Source: Eriocheir sinensis
Lineage: Eukaryota > Arthropoda > Malacostraca > Decapoda > Varunidae
DNA: 64,000 bases
Direction: 5' to 3'
NCBI RefSeq assembly: GCF_024679095.1
Contig: NC_066513.1
Location: forward strand, 7,860,804-7,924,803
Shown: positions 1-10,629 of the stretch, piece after piece
How the letters are laid out: each line of letters opens with the position of its first letter
Numbering within the stretch: position 1 is the first letter of the stretch
Program-made: the position numbers and the translations under genes
Notes under the pieces: model-generated
Databases searched by the model: none
Told to the model about the DNA's origin: nothing
The model's input: the letters and a program-made list of their open reading frames with translations, nothing else

Positions 1-2332
1 AGACCTCTGTTCTTGCGATCATAAATTAGTGCGAGTCGACATTTGAGCTCAAACAACAGTGGCTGAAAATAAAGTAATGGTGCCCAATTTCAAAAGACCA
101 CATTTCGTAGAAATCCGACAAAAAATAACAGAAATACACCCAACGTAGAGGAAGCCTGGTTAAACTTTACAAATCATTTACTCATTCAGCAGAACACATT
201 TGTCCCATTTTGGGAGAAGCGAAGTAACACTAATAAAAGTCCACCTGGATCAATAGGGAAATGAAACATTCGGTTAAGGAGATAATATTGTCTTAAAGGA
301 TTAAAGAAAGAGCAGAACACGTCTGAAAACATTAGACCTTAACATGAAGCCAGGCGGCGAGTAAAAAGATTTGTATGTGAGGCACAGCGTAGATATGAAG
401 AAAACATTGCAGTCAACTATAAAAGTTATATAAACAACAGGAAGGCGATCAGAAGTGGTGCTAGACCCCAAACAGTAACTCTGATTTAGTGACTGAAAGC
501 AAACACGTTGCGAACTTGCTAAACAATTATTTTTCCTCGGTGCTTAGTACAAGCAGTCTGCTCACCTCTACTAGCAGTACCAGCGACGACAATAGTACTA
601 ACGTAAATCTCATTCATGAATTGTCTAACTTAGTAATAACTACCGATGGAATCCTAAATGCTCTCCAGTCCCTTAAAATCAATAAAAGTCCCGGACCTCA
701 CAAAGTATATCCTAATAAAGAAACAAAGAGCGAAATACTCTCATCTCTCACAAGCGTATTCAATATGTCCTTGCGACAAGGCATCATCCCTTCGGATTGG
801 AAAGAGGCTAACGTGACACCGATTTTTAAGAAAGAAGAAAAAAAAAAAAAACGGGTAATTACAGGCCCATTAGTCTAACTTCATTTGTAGGTAAGCTACT
901 TCAGAGCATAATTAGAGACAAATTCTGAGTTACCTTGAAAGTCACTCATTAATTAAAGATTCACAACATGGCTTCCGTAAAAAGAGATCCTGACTAACAA
1001 ACCTACTGATCTTTTATTACGACCTCTTCTCAGTTTATGACGTAGTCTATATTGATTTTCTGAAAGCATTTGATAAAGTTCCACACCATAAATTGCTTTA
1101 TTAACCCGGTAGCAGCGACGGGCCAAATTTGTGGCTTTACCGTGTACAAGCGACGGGTCAAAAATTTTTTATGAACCCCCCCCCCAAAATATATGATGAA
1201 ACTGATGATCAAATGCGTTGGTTGGTACTATATTGAAATGGTTTTGGTTTGATTGATTTTTTTTTTTTTTTTGAGGGGCCTTTTGAGGGGGCCTGATTGA
1301 TACATGATTTCCCGGTTAATTAAAGCAATTAGGTATTGACGGCCAAGTACACCAATGGATCGCGAATTGGTTGAGCAACAGACAACAAAGAGTGGTGATA
1401 GACGGATTTAACTGAGTGCATGGGCTCTTGCCACTAGTGGCGTAAGTCAGGGTTCGGTTCTTAGCCCAGTGCTGTTCATTATTTACATCTATGATGTGGA
1501 CGTTGGAATAAATAACCTCATTAGTAAAACTGCAGACGGCACAAAGATTGGTAACTCGGTTCTCGCTGACGAAGACAGACAAAGCCTCCAAGAAGATTTG
1601 CAGAAAATTTCACCTTGGTCTGATAGATTACGAAATGCGTGGCGTTAATCTCAAAAGCGTTCAATGCAAATAAAGGAAACGGAATGCTTGGCTTCATTAT
1701 GATAAACTTTTTATCAAAAAATAAGGAAGTAACACTTCCGCTTTACAATAGTTTAGTCAGACCCCGCTTGGAATATGCGGTACAGTTTTGGTCTCCCCAC
1801 CATGCAAAGGACATTTCTAAATTAGAAGGTGTTCAACGTCGGGCAACAAAAAAATGATCCCTTCCCTGCGCAACAAACCTTACGACGAGTCTCTCAACCC
1901 TTAACATGTTCTCTCTTGAGAAACGTCGCCTCTGAGAGGGAAACTGATCGAATGTTTTAAAATACTTAATGGCTTTACGTATGTGGACAAATTAAAATTG
2001 TTTATGGTCGATGACACTTTGCAAACGAGAAATAATGGCACAAAACTTAAATATAAACAAGTAAATTCAGACTGCACCAAATTTTCCTTCACCAACGTTG
2101 TAGTGCGAGAATGGAATAAGCTCCCGTCTTCAGTGGTCCAGTGCAACACGATTGACTCCTTTAAAACAAGCTCGACCGACACTAACTTCAACTTCATAAT
2201 AACTAAATAGAAATGCAAAGTTTTGGAGTTATCTGATTAATGTAGAATCAATTAGGTTTAAGGACAGATCACCTAGTCAGGACCATGGGGTCTGTGTGGC
2301 CTGAATTTCTATGTACATCTATGTTAATCTCT
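1..2332 (+). pseudogene. CR1-like LINE (type D) reverse transcriptase, broken, reaching a true 3' end
   Basis: The region opens inside the linker between endonuclease and RT (EAWLNFTNHL read at about 150) and runs through the RT. Visible are NKSPGPHKVY and DWKEANVTPIFKK (489-878), DSQHGFRKKRS (about 955), IDFLKAFDKVPHHKLL (about 1050), VSQGSVLSPVLFIIYI (about 1450), LVRPRLEYAVQFW (about 1755) and VVREWNKLPSSVV (about 2100). The catalytic FADDTK motif reads TADGTK at about 1532, so the second Asp is lost. Several frameshifts and an inserted repeat at 1105-1320 also break it. The 3' end carries accatggggtctgtgtgg and ends near atgtacatctatgtt at 2310-2332. Relatives with the same 3' end are at 37236-38094 and, reversed, 23029-23185. 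Confidence 0.85.
1105..1320. repeat. Unidentified insertion inside the CR1-like RT
   Basis: The RT frame stops matching at the KLL of HHKLL and resumes at KQLGIDGQV. The segment between holds two near-repeats of a short unit (agcgacgggccaaa and agcgacgggtcaaa), a C run, a T run and a ggggccttttgag block. No coding potential or terminal inverted repeat was recognised. Confidence 0.45.
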
Positions 2333-3292
2333 AAATCTCGTATCTTCCCTTACCCACTGCGTCATGAAGTTTTCTGTGGCCAATTATAATACCTTAGTTC
2401 CGCATGTATTTTCTTCACCTTCCACTTGAAATTTTTCCCATTTGACATTCTTACAGTTGAAGTCTCCTACTTAGAATTACATTTTTGCTATTTTTAATAA
2501 TATCCTTTAATGCTTTACTTGTACCCTCTAACAGGTTGTTATAAGCTTCATTAGTCCAGCTTGCTGTGTGTGGGGCATATATGTCATCATTAGTGTCAGT
2601 TTTTCACGGCATTTCGACTGCAATAGAACAATTAAAAGTTTTGTATTTTCTGGTCCTATTCTCACTTTAATCACCTTTAAATCTGTTTTGGTCCCTCCAC
2701 CACTCTTCCCTGTTCTGACTTTTCCATACATATTGGAGTTGCACTCCCCTTTTTCCATAATTTCTGTACTTTCTGCTAGTTTTGCGTCAGTGATGCACAT
2801 TGCGTCTGGCTTAATTTTGTTCAGGTAGTCTTTTAATTCTAGCTTTAAGTCCGTCGACATTTGTGTACGTTAACCTAATCTTTTTCGTTCCCTTCTCTTC
2901 CCTATTGTTGTTGCTTTTTCCTTGTTCTCCTCTTTCCTTTTCCGGATCCACTACTTCACCACTCAGTCGTTTTGTACTCTCCCAAAAAACTCTTTCTGAC
3001 TCTGTTCTTTCTTCATTATTGTGCTTTGCTTTGTTCACAATTTCTCTCATCTTAACTCTTTCCTCTATGCTCATATTTTTCCCTATGTATGTTTTTTTAT
3101 ATTGTTCAGTTCCTTTTAGTATTTCACTTAGACTTATAATCATCTTGGCTGCCATTTGTGACTTCAACCTCAGCATAATTGGCCTATTTTTCCCTTCCTC
3201 ATATTTTCCTTGTCTTGTCACCTCGTCCACATCCTTTGTCAGCCTTCCGGCTTGCATTATTCGGAACTGTATACTAGCTCGGTCCCATACCC
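2333..3292 (-). pseudogene. Coiled-coil-ORF1 LINE fragment (ORF1 C-terminus and endonuclease N-terminus)
   Basis: On the minus strand, 3296-2811 encodes the end of an ORF1-like protein (YEEGKNRPIMLRLKS, then KKIRLTYTNVDGL), followed after a frameshift near 2840 by an APE-type endonuclease start (KPDAMCITDAKLAES, GKSGGGTKTDL; 2860-2528). Homology continues to about 2340 with GDFNCKNVKWEKF and MTQWVREDTRF. The same order is seen in the larger copy at 20372-30105. It is cut at 2333, where the 3' end of the plus-strand CR1-like element abuts, so that element landed inside this one. Confidence 0.8.
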
Positions 3293-3794
3293 ACAATCAG
3301 CCAATCAACAGTCAGATGAGTCAGCCAGACCGAGCCAGTCACGACGCAGGAAGGGCTTGGACAATGACGTCATAGTTTCTATGTAACAAATATATGAAAT
3401 CAATATATTGTTGCCTTATTATGAACAACAGTGTGTGAGTAGCAAAAGTCCAAAAAGGAGTAGTAGAAAAATACTTTTTAATGCATTTCCTTAAGGTGGA
3501 AAGTCATTTTTACGGTTGAAATTTTTTTTTTTTGAAAATTTCCATATGAACTTGCGCGGCTCGTGCGGAGGTACTGCGCCGCACTGCCAAGCGTTAGGGC
3601 GTCATGGTGGCCTTTAATGAAATACCTACTACCCTACGCACGGGGGATTTAAATATATATACTGTCACTTCTCTTTGTGTATCTTCTATTTGCATCCTCT
3701 TTTTCCGATTTTTTTCGTGATTATATGTAATTATGGTATGATAGTCTCTCCACATCTCCACGCGAGAAGAGTGAGTGAGTAGCGGGGAGGCAGA
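3293..3794. other. Unassigned interval
   Basis: About 500 bp between the LINE fragment and the PIN-like pseudogene. It holds a direct repeat-like stretch (cagccaatcaacagtcagatgagtc type), an AT-rich part, a T run at 3525-3535 and a GC-richer part around 3560. No gene or terminal repeat was recognised. Confidence 0.4.
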
Positions 3795-6700
3795 TGGATT
3801 TTGCATTGGCATTTGATCACATCAATCAAATCTCTGGTTGCTGGGTCACTTTCACCGACAGCAGGAATTGGAATACCATCTTGTATCCTCCACCCAAACT
3901 GCGTGATGTTCTTGGAATAATCTGGTGGAGAATGCTGATCAACCGCCTTTCAGAGTATCATCTGCAAATGGGCTCTCAATCCATGGAGTAGCAGACTTGG
4001 AGAAGTGGGAGGTTATGCTTTTACTTTCGGACTCTTCTTGTTTTTGGTATATATTCGGAATCGTGCGGCTTCCATTGATGTGTCTGGTACCTGGCCGTAT
4101 AATTAAACAAAGAAAGGCTTGACTGCGTTCATGAGATCTGCTCTTGAAATGTCCACCTTTCCAAGAACGTCATCCAGACCTCGAAAGTCACCCGCAAGCA
4201 TGGTGTTCAGTGCTGTGATTTTGCCTTTATCGTGAGGATAAGATGTTGTATCACATCCACTGAGCGCATGCATGCCAAGCAGTTGCAAAGACTTGTTCAC
4301 CAAATGGTTGCAGGTAGCATTGATGTCCAGCACAGATCTGTCCCATCGTTCCATCTGGACTTTGCAATCCAACTCTAGCCGGTACACCCAGTATACCAAA
4401 AGGATGAAGACATCTGTGTCATCGCTTATAACTCGGATAACCTCAGTTCTGCACCTGGCAGCTTCAAGAACGTACGAGACAATGTGATGTCTGCCTCATC
4501 ATGCTTAAAAGCACTGTGCTCTTTGACTATCAAATGTCGTGTTCTCGCCCAGGTTAAAAGAAAACAGCACACTGACCAGCCTTCGATTGTTGATTTTGCT
4601 TTTGAGCAAAACGTCCCTCTTGGGAAGACTGTTTGTGATGTTGAGCTCGAATTCAATGGGCTCAACCCCAACTCGTCGTTTTCGCTCATGATCTTTTGCA
4701 GATCCGTCTTCATATTTATCAAAAACGACAACCTTTTCACACCCAACAGGGTACTGAGCCAGACAGTGTTTGATAGATTCTATCAAATCAGATGGGCTCC
4801 CTCTATGCGGCCACACAATGTGATACAACGATGTTCGATGGTTGAGGAGTCATGTCAACTGTACCGAGACGTTGGACTAGCTTGGATTTGTTCGATTTTC
4901 TCAGGCAGCCATATTCGTCGATGAGCGATGGTGGTACGCCACACATCTCGTAGTTGAAGAGTGCCTCAAGACGTAGGTCCCTGCGCTGTCCAATTAACAG
5001 TAAACGCAGGAATAAGTTCTCAAGATCAATCACTGGTTTGCTGGTCATGTTCCTTGAACGTTTTTTTGGCTTCATAGTCTTTATGGGACTGCTGATGGAA
5101 TTGTGTAATCCATCTGGTAGTCCAGAGATGAGGTTTTGCTGCATCTGCTCTCCAACAAATTGTGCAGGTCACGTTTACTTCAGAAGAAGCCATTTGCCCA
5201 GTAACTGGGTTGTAGAGCTGTGCACGATGATCTTCTAGTGGATGTGGTTACTTTTTCACCTCTGCCAAAATCTTGTTGCGATCATCTGCATCCAGCAATC
5301 TTCGATGTCTCAACTCCTCCTTGTGCTGTTTTTGAGGTGTATTCGTACGATTCTCCCCATAGATATGATCTATACGGTCAGAAACATGTACAGAAATGGG
5401 AAATGAATCAATCCATTCCGACACAAGCTCCGAGGACAATGTCATACCCTTAAGGGCACCCTTGCCAATCTTCATAGCTGTTTGTTCACCAAACTGGTCT
5501 GCAGATACCGCATTCCAGTACCCTTCCTGATGCCGACAAACAAAACTACCAGAAAGAAGATCATTTTTGGCCTCGTCAGGAAGATCTCTGAGCTCGAGAA
5601 GATACTGTGTTAGGTATCTTGCGTACTGCGAGTGCCCAGCTGCAAAAAAGTACTTCATCATGCGTTGCAGAGTCAATTGCCGGAGATGGTACTTCCCTTC
5701 ACGTTCTGAACGCTCAAACTGATGGACTAGGAGAGTGGGAATGAGGAAATTGTCAACCCAATGCTGACCAGTAGGATGCACTGGAACGGCTTCCAAGTAC
5801 TCTGCTAACTGGTCGAAGGTCTTCAAGCCTGTTGCCAAAAATCGATGTAACAATGCAGCTGAGACACTCCGAAAAGCCCGGAGTGCTTTCGCCCAATCCT
5901 TGTCATTGAAGAAGCCAGTCAGCCCACCATATGCTGATGCCACATACACTTCAAGACCTGAACCTTTCATCAGCTTTTCAATACAGCCAACGAAGGACTG
6001 AATGATGTGCATACCTCCAGGATGAACTATTACATCTTGGAACTGATCTGGCTGATTCCAGCAAACAACTGCATATCGATGGAAATGTATACATATGTCA
6101 TTCCCATGTCACGCATTGATTGCTGCATGTAAGTCAAAGTTGTGAGGACCATGTCCGGATGAGCCGGAGGTGCATCGATCAGAGGACTGAGCATGTAGAT
6201 GCTGGCAGGGCAGAGAGCACCATTATCTCTAGTCCACTGATTGTTAAAGCCATTCCATTCCATGGCATCTTGTCCTTGGCTTAGACTGTTCAGCCACTGG
6301 GCATCCATTTCTTGGGCAGCAGCAAGATTGGACTATCTTGCACATGCATCGGTGTAAGCTATACCGTTAGTCTTACTTGCCACAATAAGAGGAGGTGTGA
6401 CCTTCTTTGACCCGGTGGAGTGAAGTTGAACAGATCTGTTTGTACCAACCGTTTTAGCCTGTTTAGATGAGAGACGTGGTATTTCAAGTTTTCTAAGCCC
6501 AGGATATGCTTGCCCAACCTCTAGAATTCCAGCTGGATGAAACTGAAATTCTGTTTCCATGGTATGGGTCTCTCGCCGACCATTGGATGTTGATACCAGA
6601 AGGTCAAAGTTGTCGTACCAACCAAACACAAGGCCAACAGTTCGAAATAATCCCATGAGTTGGTGAAGTGTCTGAACATTTTCACTCACAAATTTGGCTG

Positions 6701-7970
6701 CGGATTTTCTATATCTAAGGACTTCCTCATACGAGGCGGTGTAGCCATGTGCATGCAGGGTTTTTAGGTCACTGCTGCCAAACTTATGATGGAGTTTCAC
6801 TCCGAGGCCTAGAGTTATTTGATTGTTTGATTTGGTGATGTGGCTTTGGATGGATTGAGAGACTTATCGATGCCTTCGTAGTTTCTCCATCGGACTCTAG
6901 TTTTGAGACCAACCTGAGCAATGTGGCACTTGTCTGTTCTTTGGTTTTTGTGAAGGTAAATTCACCAAGGTCGTACGTGTTTTTGTTTGGTGCGATTGCA
7001 CCGGCTCCAGTTTGGATCTTTCTCACCAATAGATCTTCTCGATCTTCGTCAACCGTTTCTGTATTTGCAATTTTGAAGAGCTTCCCCATATGTTCTTGAA
7101 ACCCAACAATAGATGCACATCCCTCAATGTTCAGTACTATTACTGAATCACCTAAATGTGCCACAAGCCTAGTAAACATCTGTCTTTGCGTTAGTTTACC
7201 ACCGAAATTGGAATACATTTCATAAAGTTCCAATGATGTCAAAGTTGAATGCTTCCGATTTTCAATCATTTCCTGAATAACTGATTGCATCGCATTGTCT
7301 TCAAGCATCATAGTGTTGCCGCAACGAGCAGGAATCTTCCTGAACTTGTCATAGCATCGTTTATGATATTGCGCCTCAGCAACTCCAAGACCATGAACTT
7401 CATGACATCGAATTGAAACTTCTCTGCCCCATTCATTCACGATCGAGACAATAATCTAAAACTGTTGACTTGAGAGGACGAGCACCTGAAAGTCCCTTTC
7501 TTTCACACCGTAAGACCTTGTCCCATCGGTCGGGATGCTTAGGATCTACGTAATGCCAAACATGGCAGAGCACATACCAAACACTGCTGCTTGAAATCGA
7601 AATTTACCACCTGGGACCTTCTGATTCTACCACTCGGGGGTTCACACTCATTGCTTGACAAATCATCTTTTCGTTTCCTTGCCAAAAAATTTCCAACATG
7701 TCTCGAAGTGTACGAATAGTAACACCTCTTGTGGAGTTGGAGGGAAACGTCATCACCTTCCATGCCTACAACACCCTGTATCCTTGTTTTCTTTTCATCA
7801 TCGTTCCGGTCTGTTGCTGATTCTAAAAGTTTTCGAACGGCTTGGACCTTAAATGTTAGAAGGGGCCCTGACTTTTCACACGACGGAAAGCAGCAGCTTG
7901 TTTGCCATGTTGACTTGCACTGACTGCACGCGCGAGACGAGACTGACTGAAAAAAAAAAAATGCCGTCAG
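3795..7970 (-). pseudogene. Large orphan protein with a PIN/FEN1-like nuclease domain, frameshifted
   Basis: Adjacent minus-strand frames, read in order from about 7970 to 3795, form one protein of over 1200 residues. N-terminal Cys/His motifs appear (CSQCKSTWQ, LHKRCYYSYTSR, a C-x2-C near 7570, then YHKRCYDKF at about 7350). The middle has HPGGMHIIQSFVGCIEKLMKGSGLE (two short parts around 6000). The C-terminal part has a PIN/XPG-like set: VVFDKYEDGSAKDH (about 4690), HDEADITL (about 4490), ISDDTDVFILL (about 4430) and LGMHALSGCDTTSYP (about 4280). It then reads TQFGWRIQDGIPIP before being cut at about 3795, where a Cys-rich tail is expected. I recall many unnamed copies in cnidarians, fish and crustaceans; whether they are mobile is unknown. 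Frameshifts near 7565, 7440, 6800, 6310, 5150, 4830, 4490 and 4100 make this copy a pseudogene, unless some are assembly errors. Confidence 0.75.
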
Positions 7971-8440
7971 TCGGGTTAATAATCAACGAATAATTTTTGC
8001 TGAATTAAATTATTCTTTGAACTTGAAAAAGGTTTTGTGACCGCAAATAAATAGTTCTGATAATTATTACTTGATGTATTTGTCAAATCTCAAGTTTGAA
8101 TGCCGGCCATTTTGGATTTATTTCAAAATCATTTCATATGGAGCTTTTTTAAAGCGAAAATCACATTTCTGTTGGCACCGGCCTTGATAATGTATGGTTT
8201 GACACTAAAATCAAGTCTCAGTGTCCATTATTGACTAAGTTAGAGCCAATTCTCAATTTCGATGGCGGCCATTTTCAATTTTGCCCGTAATTTTTTTTGC
8301 TCAAGGTTGCCGTTTGGGCAACCAAGCTGAAATTAGTGTCTGGACACATACTAACCCAGAACAACAACAAAAAAAAAAAAACTTCAAGGGAAAGCACTTT
8401 GCAAGGTTGGATAATGGGAGGGATAGGACTGTCAAATCGA
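7971..8440. other. Unassigned interval upstream of the PIN-like pseudogene
   Basis: AT-rich, with an A run at 7950-7961 and two ggccatttt blocks (about 8105 and 8268), followed by an A run at 8370-8381. It may be the 5' region of the minus-strand family copy, but no promoter or terminal repeat can be named. Confidence 0.35.
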
Positions 8441-8788
8441 CTACACGATCAAACCTCCAAAACGCAGCGGCAGGGAGGCCTGAGACCACGCGTCGCCGTC
8501 GCGTTGTACGTTGCAGCTACGTGAAGTAGCTTCCCGCATCAGCTCGTCGATGGCCCGCAAGGACTCTCCAGCCGTGTAGATTGGTGCTGCGCGCAGCAGG
8601 TACGTGGCTCTCGGCACTGCTGCGTACCTTGACAGGAAGAAGAGGGCCGCGTGGCTGCCCATGTTGGCCGTCCTGTCGATGAGCGTCCTGGTGATGTCCT
8701 CGATGTTGGTTAAGGCTGCTTCATTGCCGTGGGCGTGAATCGGGGCGCCCAGGATAGAGACTCTTGAGGGGTGTGGGGCGGGCGACAC
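8441..8788 (-). pseudogene. Non-LTR reverse transcriptase C-terminal fragment
   Basis: A 115-residue minus-strand frame reads VSILGAPIHAHGNE, NMGSHAALFFLSRYAAVPRATYLLR, then ASLPLRFGGL. This pattern (LL-h..H.A.FLL......PR..YLLR ... QASLP.R.GGLG) is typical of the region after the RT palm in R2/NeSL-like or related LINEs. It ends in intron sequence on both sides, so it is a fragment. The clade is uncertain. Confidence 0.6.
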
Positions 8789-8839
8789 TGAGGAATGTGT
8801 GTGTGTGCTTACGTACTAAAATGCTTTTGTCGTTCTCAG

Positions 8840-8909
8840 GTTCGAGGGAAGAACAAAGGCGTGGATCAGCTCGGTGCTGAGTCTGAAATCACCGCCACCA
8901 CGCTGGGAG
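8840..8909 (+). CDS. FN3 exon B1 (C-terminal part of a fibronectin type III domain)
   Basis: This 70-nt exon encodes 23 residues (VRGKNKGVDQL...TTLG) plus the first base of the next codon. The acceptor is a ttctcag at 8833-8839 and the donor is gtaaga at 8910. It enters in phase 0 and leaves in phase 1. The G left at its end joins AA of exon A1 to give Glu in LGEPGK, so the reading frame runs on cleanly. The peptide fits the F-G loop and G strand of an FN3 domain. The same exon recurs at 30265 and 60402 with few changes and no stop. The matching exon A lies upstream of the window. Function is inferred to be structural or ligand-binding in an extracellular protein. Confidence 0.8.
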
Positions 8910-8968
8910 GTAAGACTCCCCTTCCTTGCCTCCCCTCTTCGTGCATTCACCTGGCAGTAGCAGTTGCC

Positions 8969-8970
<2 letters not shown>

Positions 8971-9003
<33 letters not shown>
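8971..9003. repeat. (GT)n microsatellite
   Basis: Pure GT run 60 bases after exon B1. A GT tract at this position is shared with the other modules (30409-30458 and 60536-60559). Confidence 0.95.
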
Positions 9004-9004
<1 letters not shown>

Positions 9005-9064
9005 AAATCACCACGGCCTGATCACGAGTTAGACTCGCTTTCGCCAGCAGGTACCCTCACGACG

Positions 9065-9235
9065 TGAGCAAGTGCTTATTATTTTCGAGCTTTGGGTAAT
9101 GCCTGGACCTCACACACCACACACCCCATCCCCCTTGCTCAAGGGGGGACAATAACCACTCCTAGTCAACGGAAAGAATCCGGCCTGAGCGGGAATCGAA
9201 CCTTGCAGGGCTACGCTCTAACCGATTGAACTACC

Positions 9236-9236
<1 letters not shown>
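9065..9236 (-). mobile_element. tRNA-derived SINE ending against (GT)n
   Basis: On the minus strand the sequence begins with tagttcaatcggttagagcg (A-box like) and then ggttcgattccc (B-box, plus-strand 9190-9202), spaced as in a tRNA head but without a full cloverleaf. The plus-strand right edge abuts the (GT)n tract at 9237. The body runs toward 9065. It is read as a SINE head rather than a tRNA gene because no normal anticodon arm or acceptor pairing is visible. Confidence 0.6.

Positions 9237-9294
<58 letters not shown>
9237..9294. repeat. (GT)n microsatellite
   Basis: 58 bases of GT adjoining the SINE head. Confidence 0.95.
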
Positions 9295-9296
<2 letters not shown>

Positions 9297-9384
9297 ATAT
9301 CTGTGTGGTGGCACTGCTTCTCGATCCATATTAAGGGAAATGGTAGAAAGCCGAAGACGTGACTGAGAGGTAAGTGCTAGAATG

Positions 9385-9884
9385 AATACAAGGGTGCACG
9401 AAACATTTTGGCCCTGGTCTTTGTGTTGGTTTTGGGGTGAGTTTGGATAAGCTTAATTACGCATGTGCACACATGCACACCAACAAATCTAACCTAAACT
9501 AACATAAGGTAATCGAGCCCTAAACCAAGACCAAGACCCAATTTTTTTTTTTTTTTTTTTTTTAATGTTCGTCCTATGGTTTTCTTGCTGGAGCCCGATT
9601 GTCGCCTCGGCCTGTTATGGTGCAGGCAAGTCTTTATAGTGGTGCCATCTACTAGGCCCCGGAGTTCATAATTGATCCTCTTTTAGAATAATCTGGAGTT
9701 TGGGTTGATAAGTGATCTTCAGGATAGGATGTAAGGAGTTTTAGGCCACTTGGTGATGACTAAAAATTGTTAGCGTTTAGCGGGCGTCTATTCTAACCAT
9801 TAACATTAGAGCAAGGTGCGCATCATGACTCAGCGCGTCCCTCTAACACTGCAAAGGAAAGGTGACTCCACTTATGCTTCACAG
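9385..9884 (+). repeat. Module-associated intron sequence, copy 1
   Basis: The intron between exons B1 and A1 holds two blocks that recur in the other FN3 modules. The first (about 9385-9545) ends in alternating CA and a cctaaactaac block and recurs at 30625-30790 and 60645-60812. The second (about 9570-9884) contains tatggtgcaggcaagtc, ggtgatgactaaaaatt and atgactcagcg, and recurs at 35432-35729 and 60838-61176 at the same place before exon A. The blocks show that the genomic module was copied with its introns. A poly-T run at 9541-9563 separates the two blocks. Confidence 0.75.
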
Positions 9885-10108
9885 AACCTGGGAAAGTGAC
9901 CAGTCTGCGAATGGAAGAGGCACACGGGACTGCCCTGCTGGTGACTTGGGATTACCCCCAGGACAGCCCCCAACAAGGGGAGCTTGAGTCCTTCATAGTG
10001 TCCTGGGGAGTACAAGGAGAGGCCATAGGACTGAAACAACAAACAGTGGGACTACAGAAGAGATTTCGTATATTGAACCTTCAACCCAACACTTCATACA
10101 CCATCAAG
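9885..10108 (+). CDS. FN3 exon A1 (first three quarters of a fibronectin type III domain)
   Basis: This 224-nt exon completes a Glu codon and then encodes 74 residues from PGKVTSLRMEE to NTSYTIK. FN3 hallmarks are visible: Pro near the start, the B-strand Trp in LLVTWD, a second Trp in IVSW, and the E-F motif LQPNTSYTI with the conserved Leu and Tyr. Acceptor is acag at 9881-9884 and donor is gttagt at 10109. It leaves in phase 0, so TIK joins VRG of exon B. NTS is a possible N-glycosylation site. The frame is open with no stop. With exon B the domain is 97-98 residues, normal for FN3. Candidate genes include receptor tyrosine phosphatases of the PTPRQ/PTPRB type and tenascin-like proteins, but nothing here decides. 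Confidence 0.85.
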
Positions 10109-10112
10109 GTTA

Positions 10113-10625
10113 GTGTGTATTTAATAGTTGTATTTACCTAGTTGTGAAGAGGTACGCTGGTACTGTCCCGTCTATATATGTAATATAATCCAACTTGGGC
10201 TTAAATTCATGAACCGTCTTTGCGGGGACCACACCATTTCCAGGCCGTTCCAGGCCTCCACCACTCTGTGGAAAACTGTTCTACTTTATGTCTCATCTAC
10301 AGTCTTCCGTTTTCATCTTACTTCCACGGCCTCTTGATTCTCTAGTATTCTTTATTACAAGATCTTCTTTGACCACTTTTTCCATCCCACTCAGCACACT
10401 ATACACTGCAATCAGATCTCCTCGCTCCTCCATCTGTTCCAGTGTCGGTAGGTTCAGCTGTTTCAGTCTCTCTTCGCATGTTAAGTTTCTTAGTCCTGGA
10501 GCCAGATTTGTTGCCGCTCTCTGAATCCTTTCTACTTTCCATGTATTTGTCTTCTTAGTTGGCGATCATACTGTTGGTGCGTATTCCAGTCTTGGATGTA
10601 TCATGGTTACAATCCAATTACAACC
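10113..10625 (-). pseudogene. Fossil LINE 3' end after exon A1 (coiled-coil LINE type)
   Basis: Read on the minus strand this is the C-terminal end of a CR1/L2-type reverse transcriptase followed by its 3' end, which finishes with the signature tttacctagttg (plus strand) 20-30 bases after the exon A1 donor. It lines up with 35960-36490 and with the better preserved copy at 20372-20925. It is too decayed for an open frame. Because all three exon A copies have it at the same place, it was inserted before the module was duplicated. Confidence 0.65.
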
Positions 10626-10629
10626 TTAT

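Noticed and set aside
2863..3375. 170-aa plus-strand open frame rich in Ser, Phe and Leu
   Set aside because: It is antisense to the LINE ORF1/endonuclease fragment, whose minus-strand frames match known motifs.
3530..8140. Inverted ends (tccatatgaa) of a transposon containing the PIN-like gene
   Set aside because: Only about 10 bases match, which is expected by chance over this distance.
9150..9236. A tRNA gene on the minus strand
   Set aside because: A- and B-box-like blocks are present, but the acceptor and anticodon arms do not form a proper cloverleaf; a SINE head explains it better.
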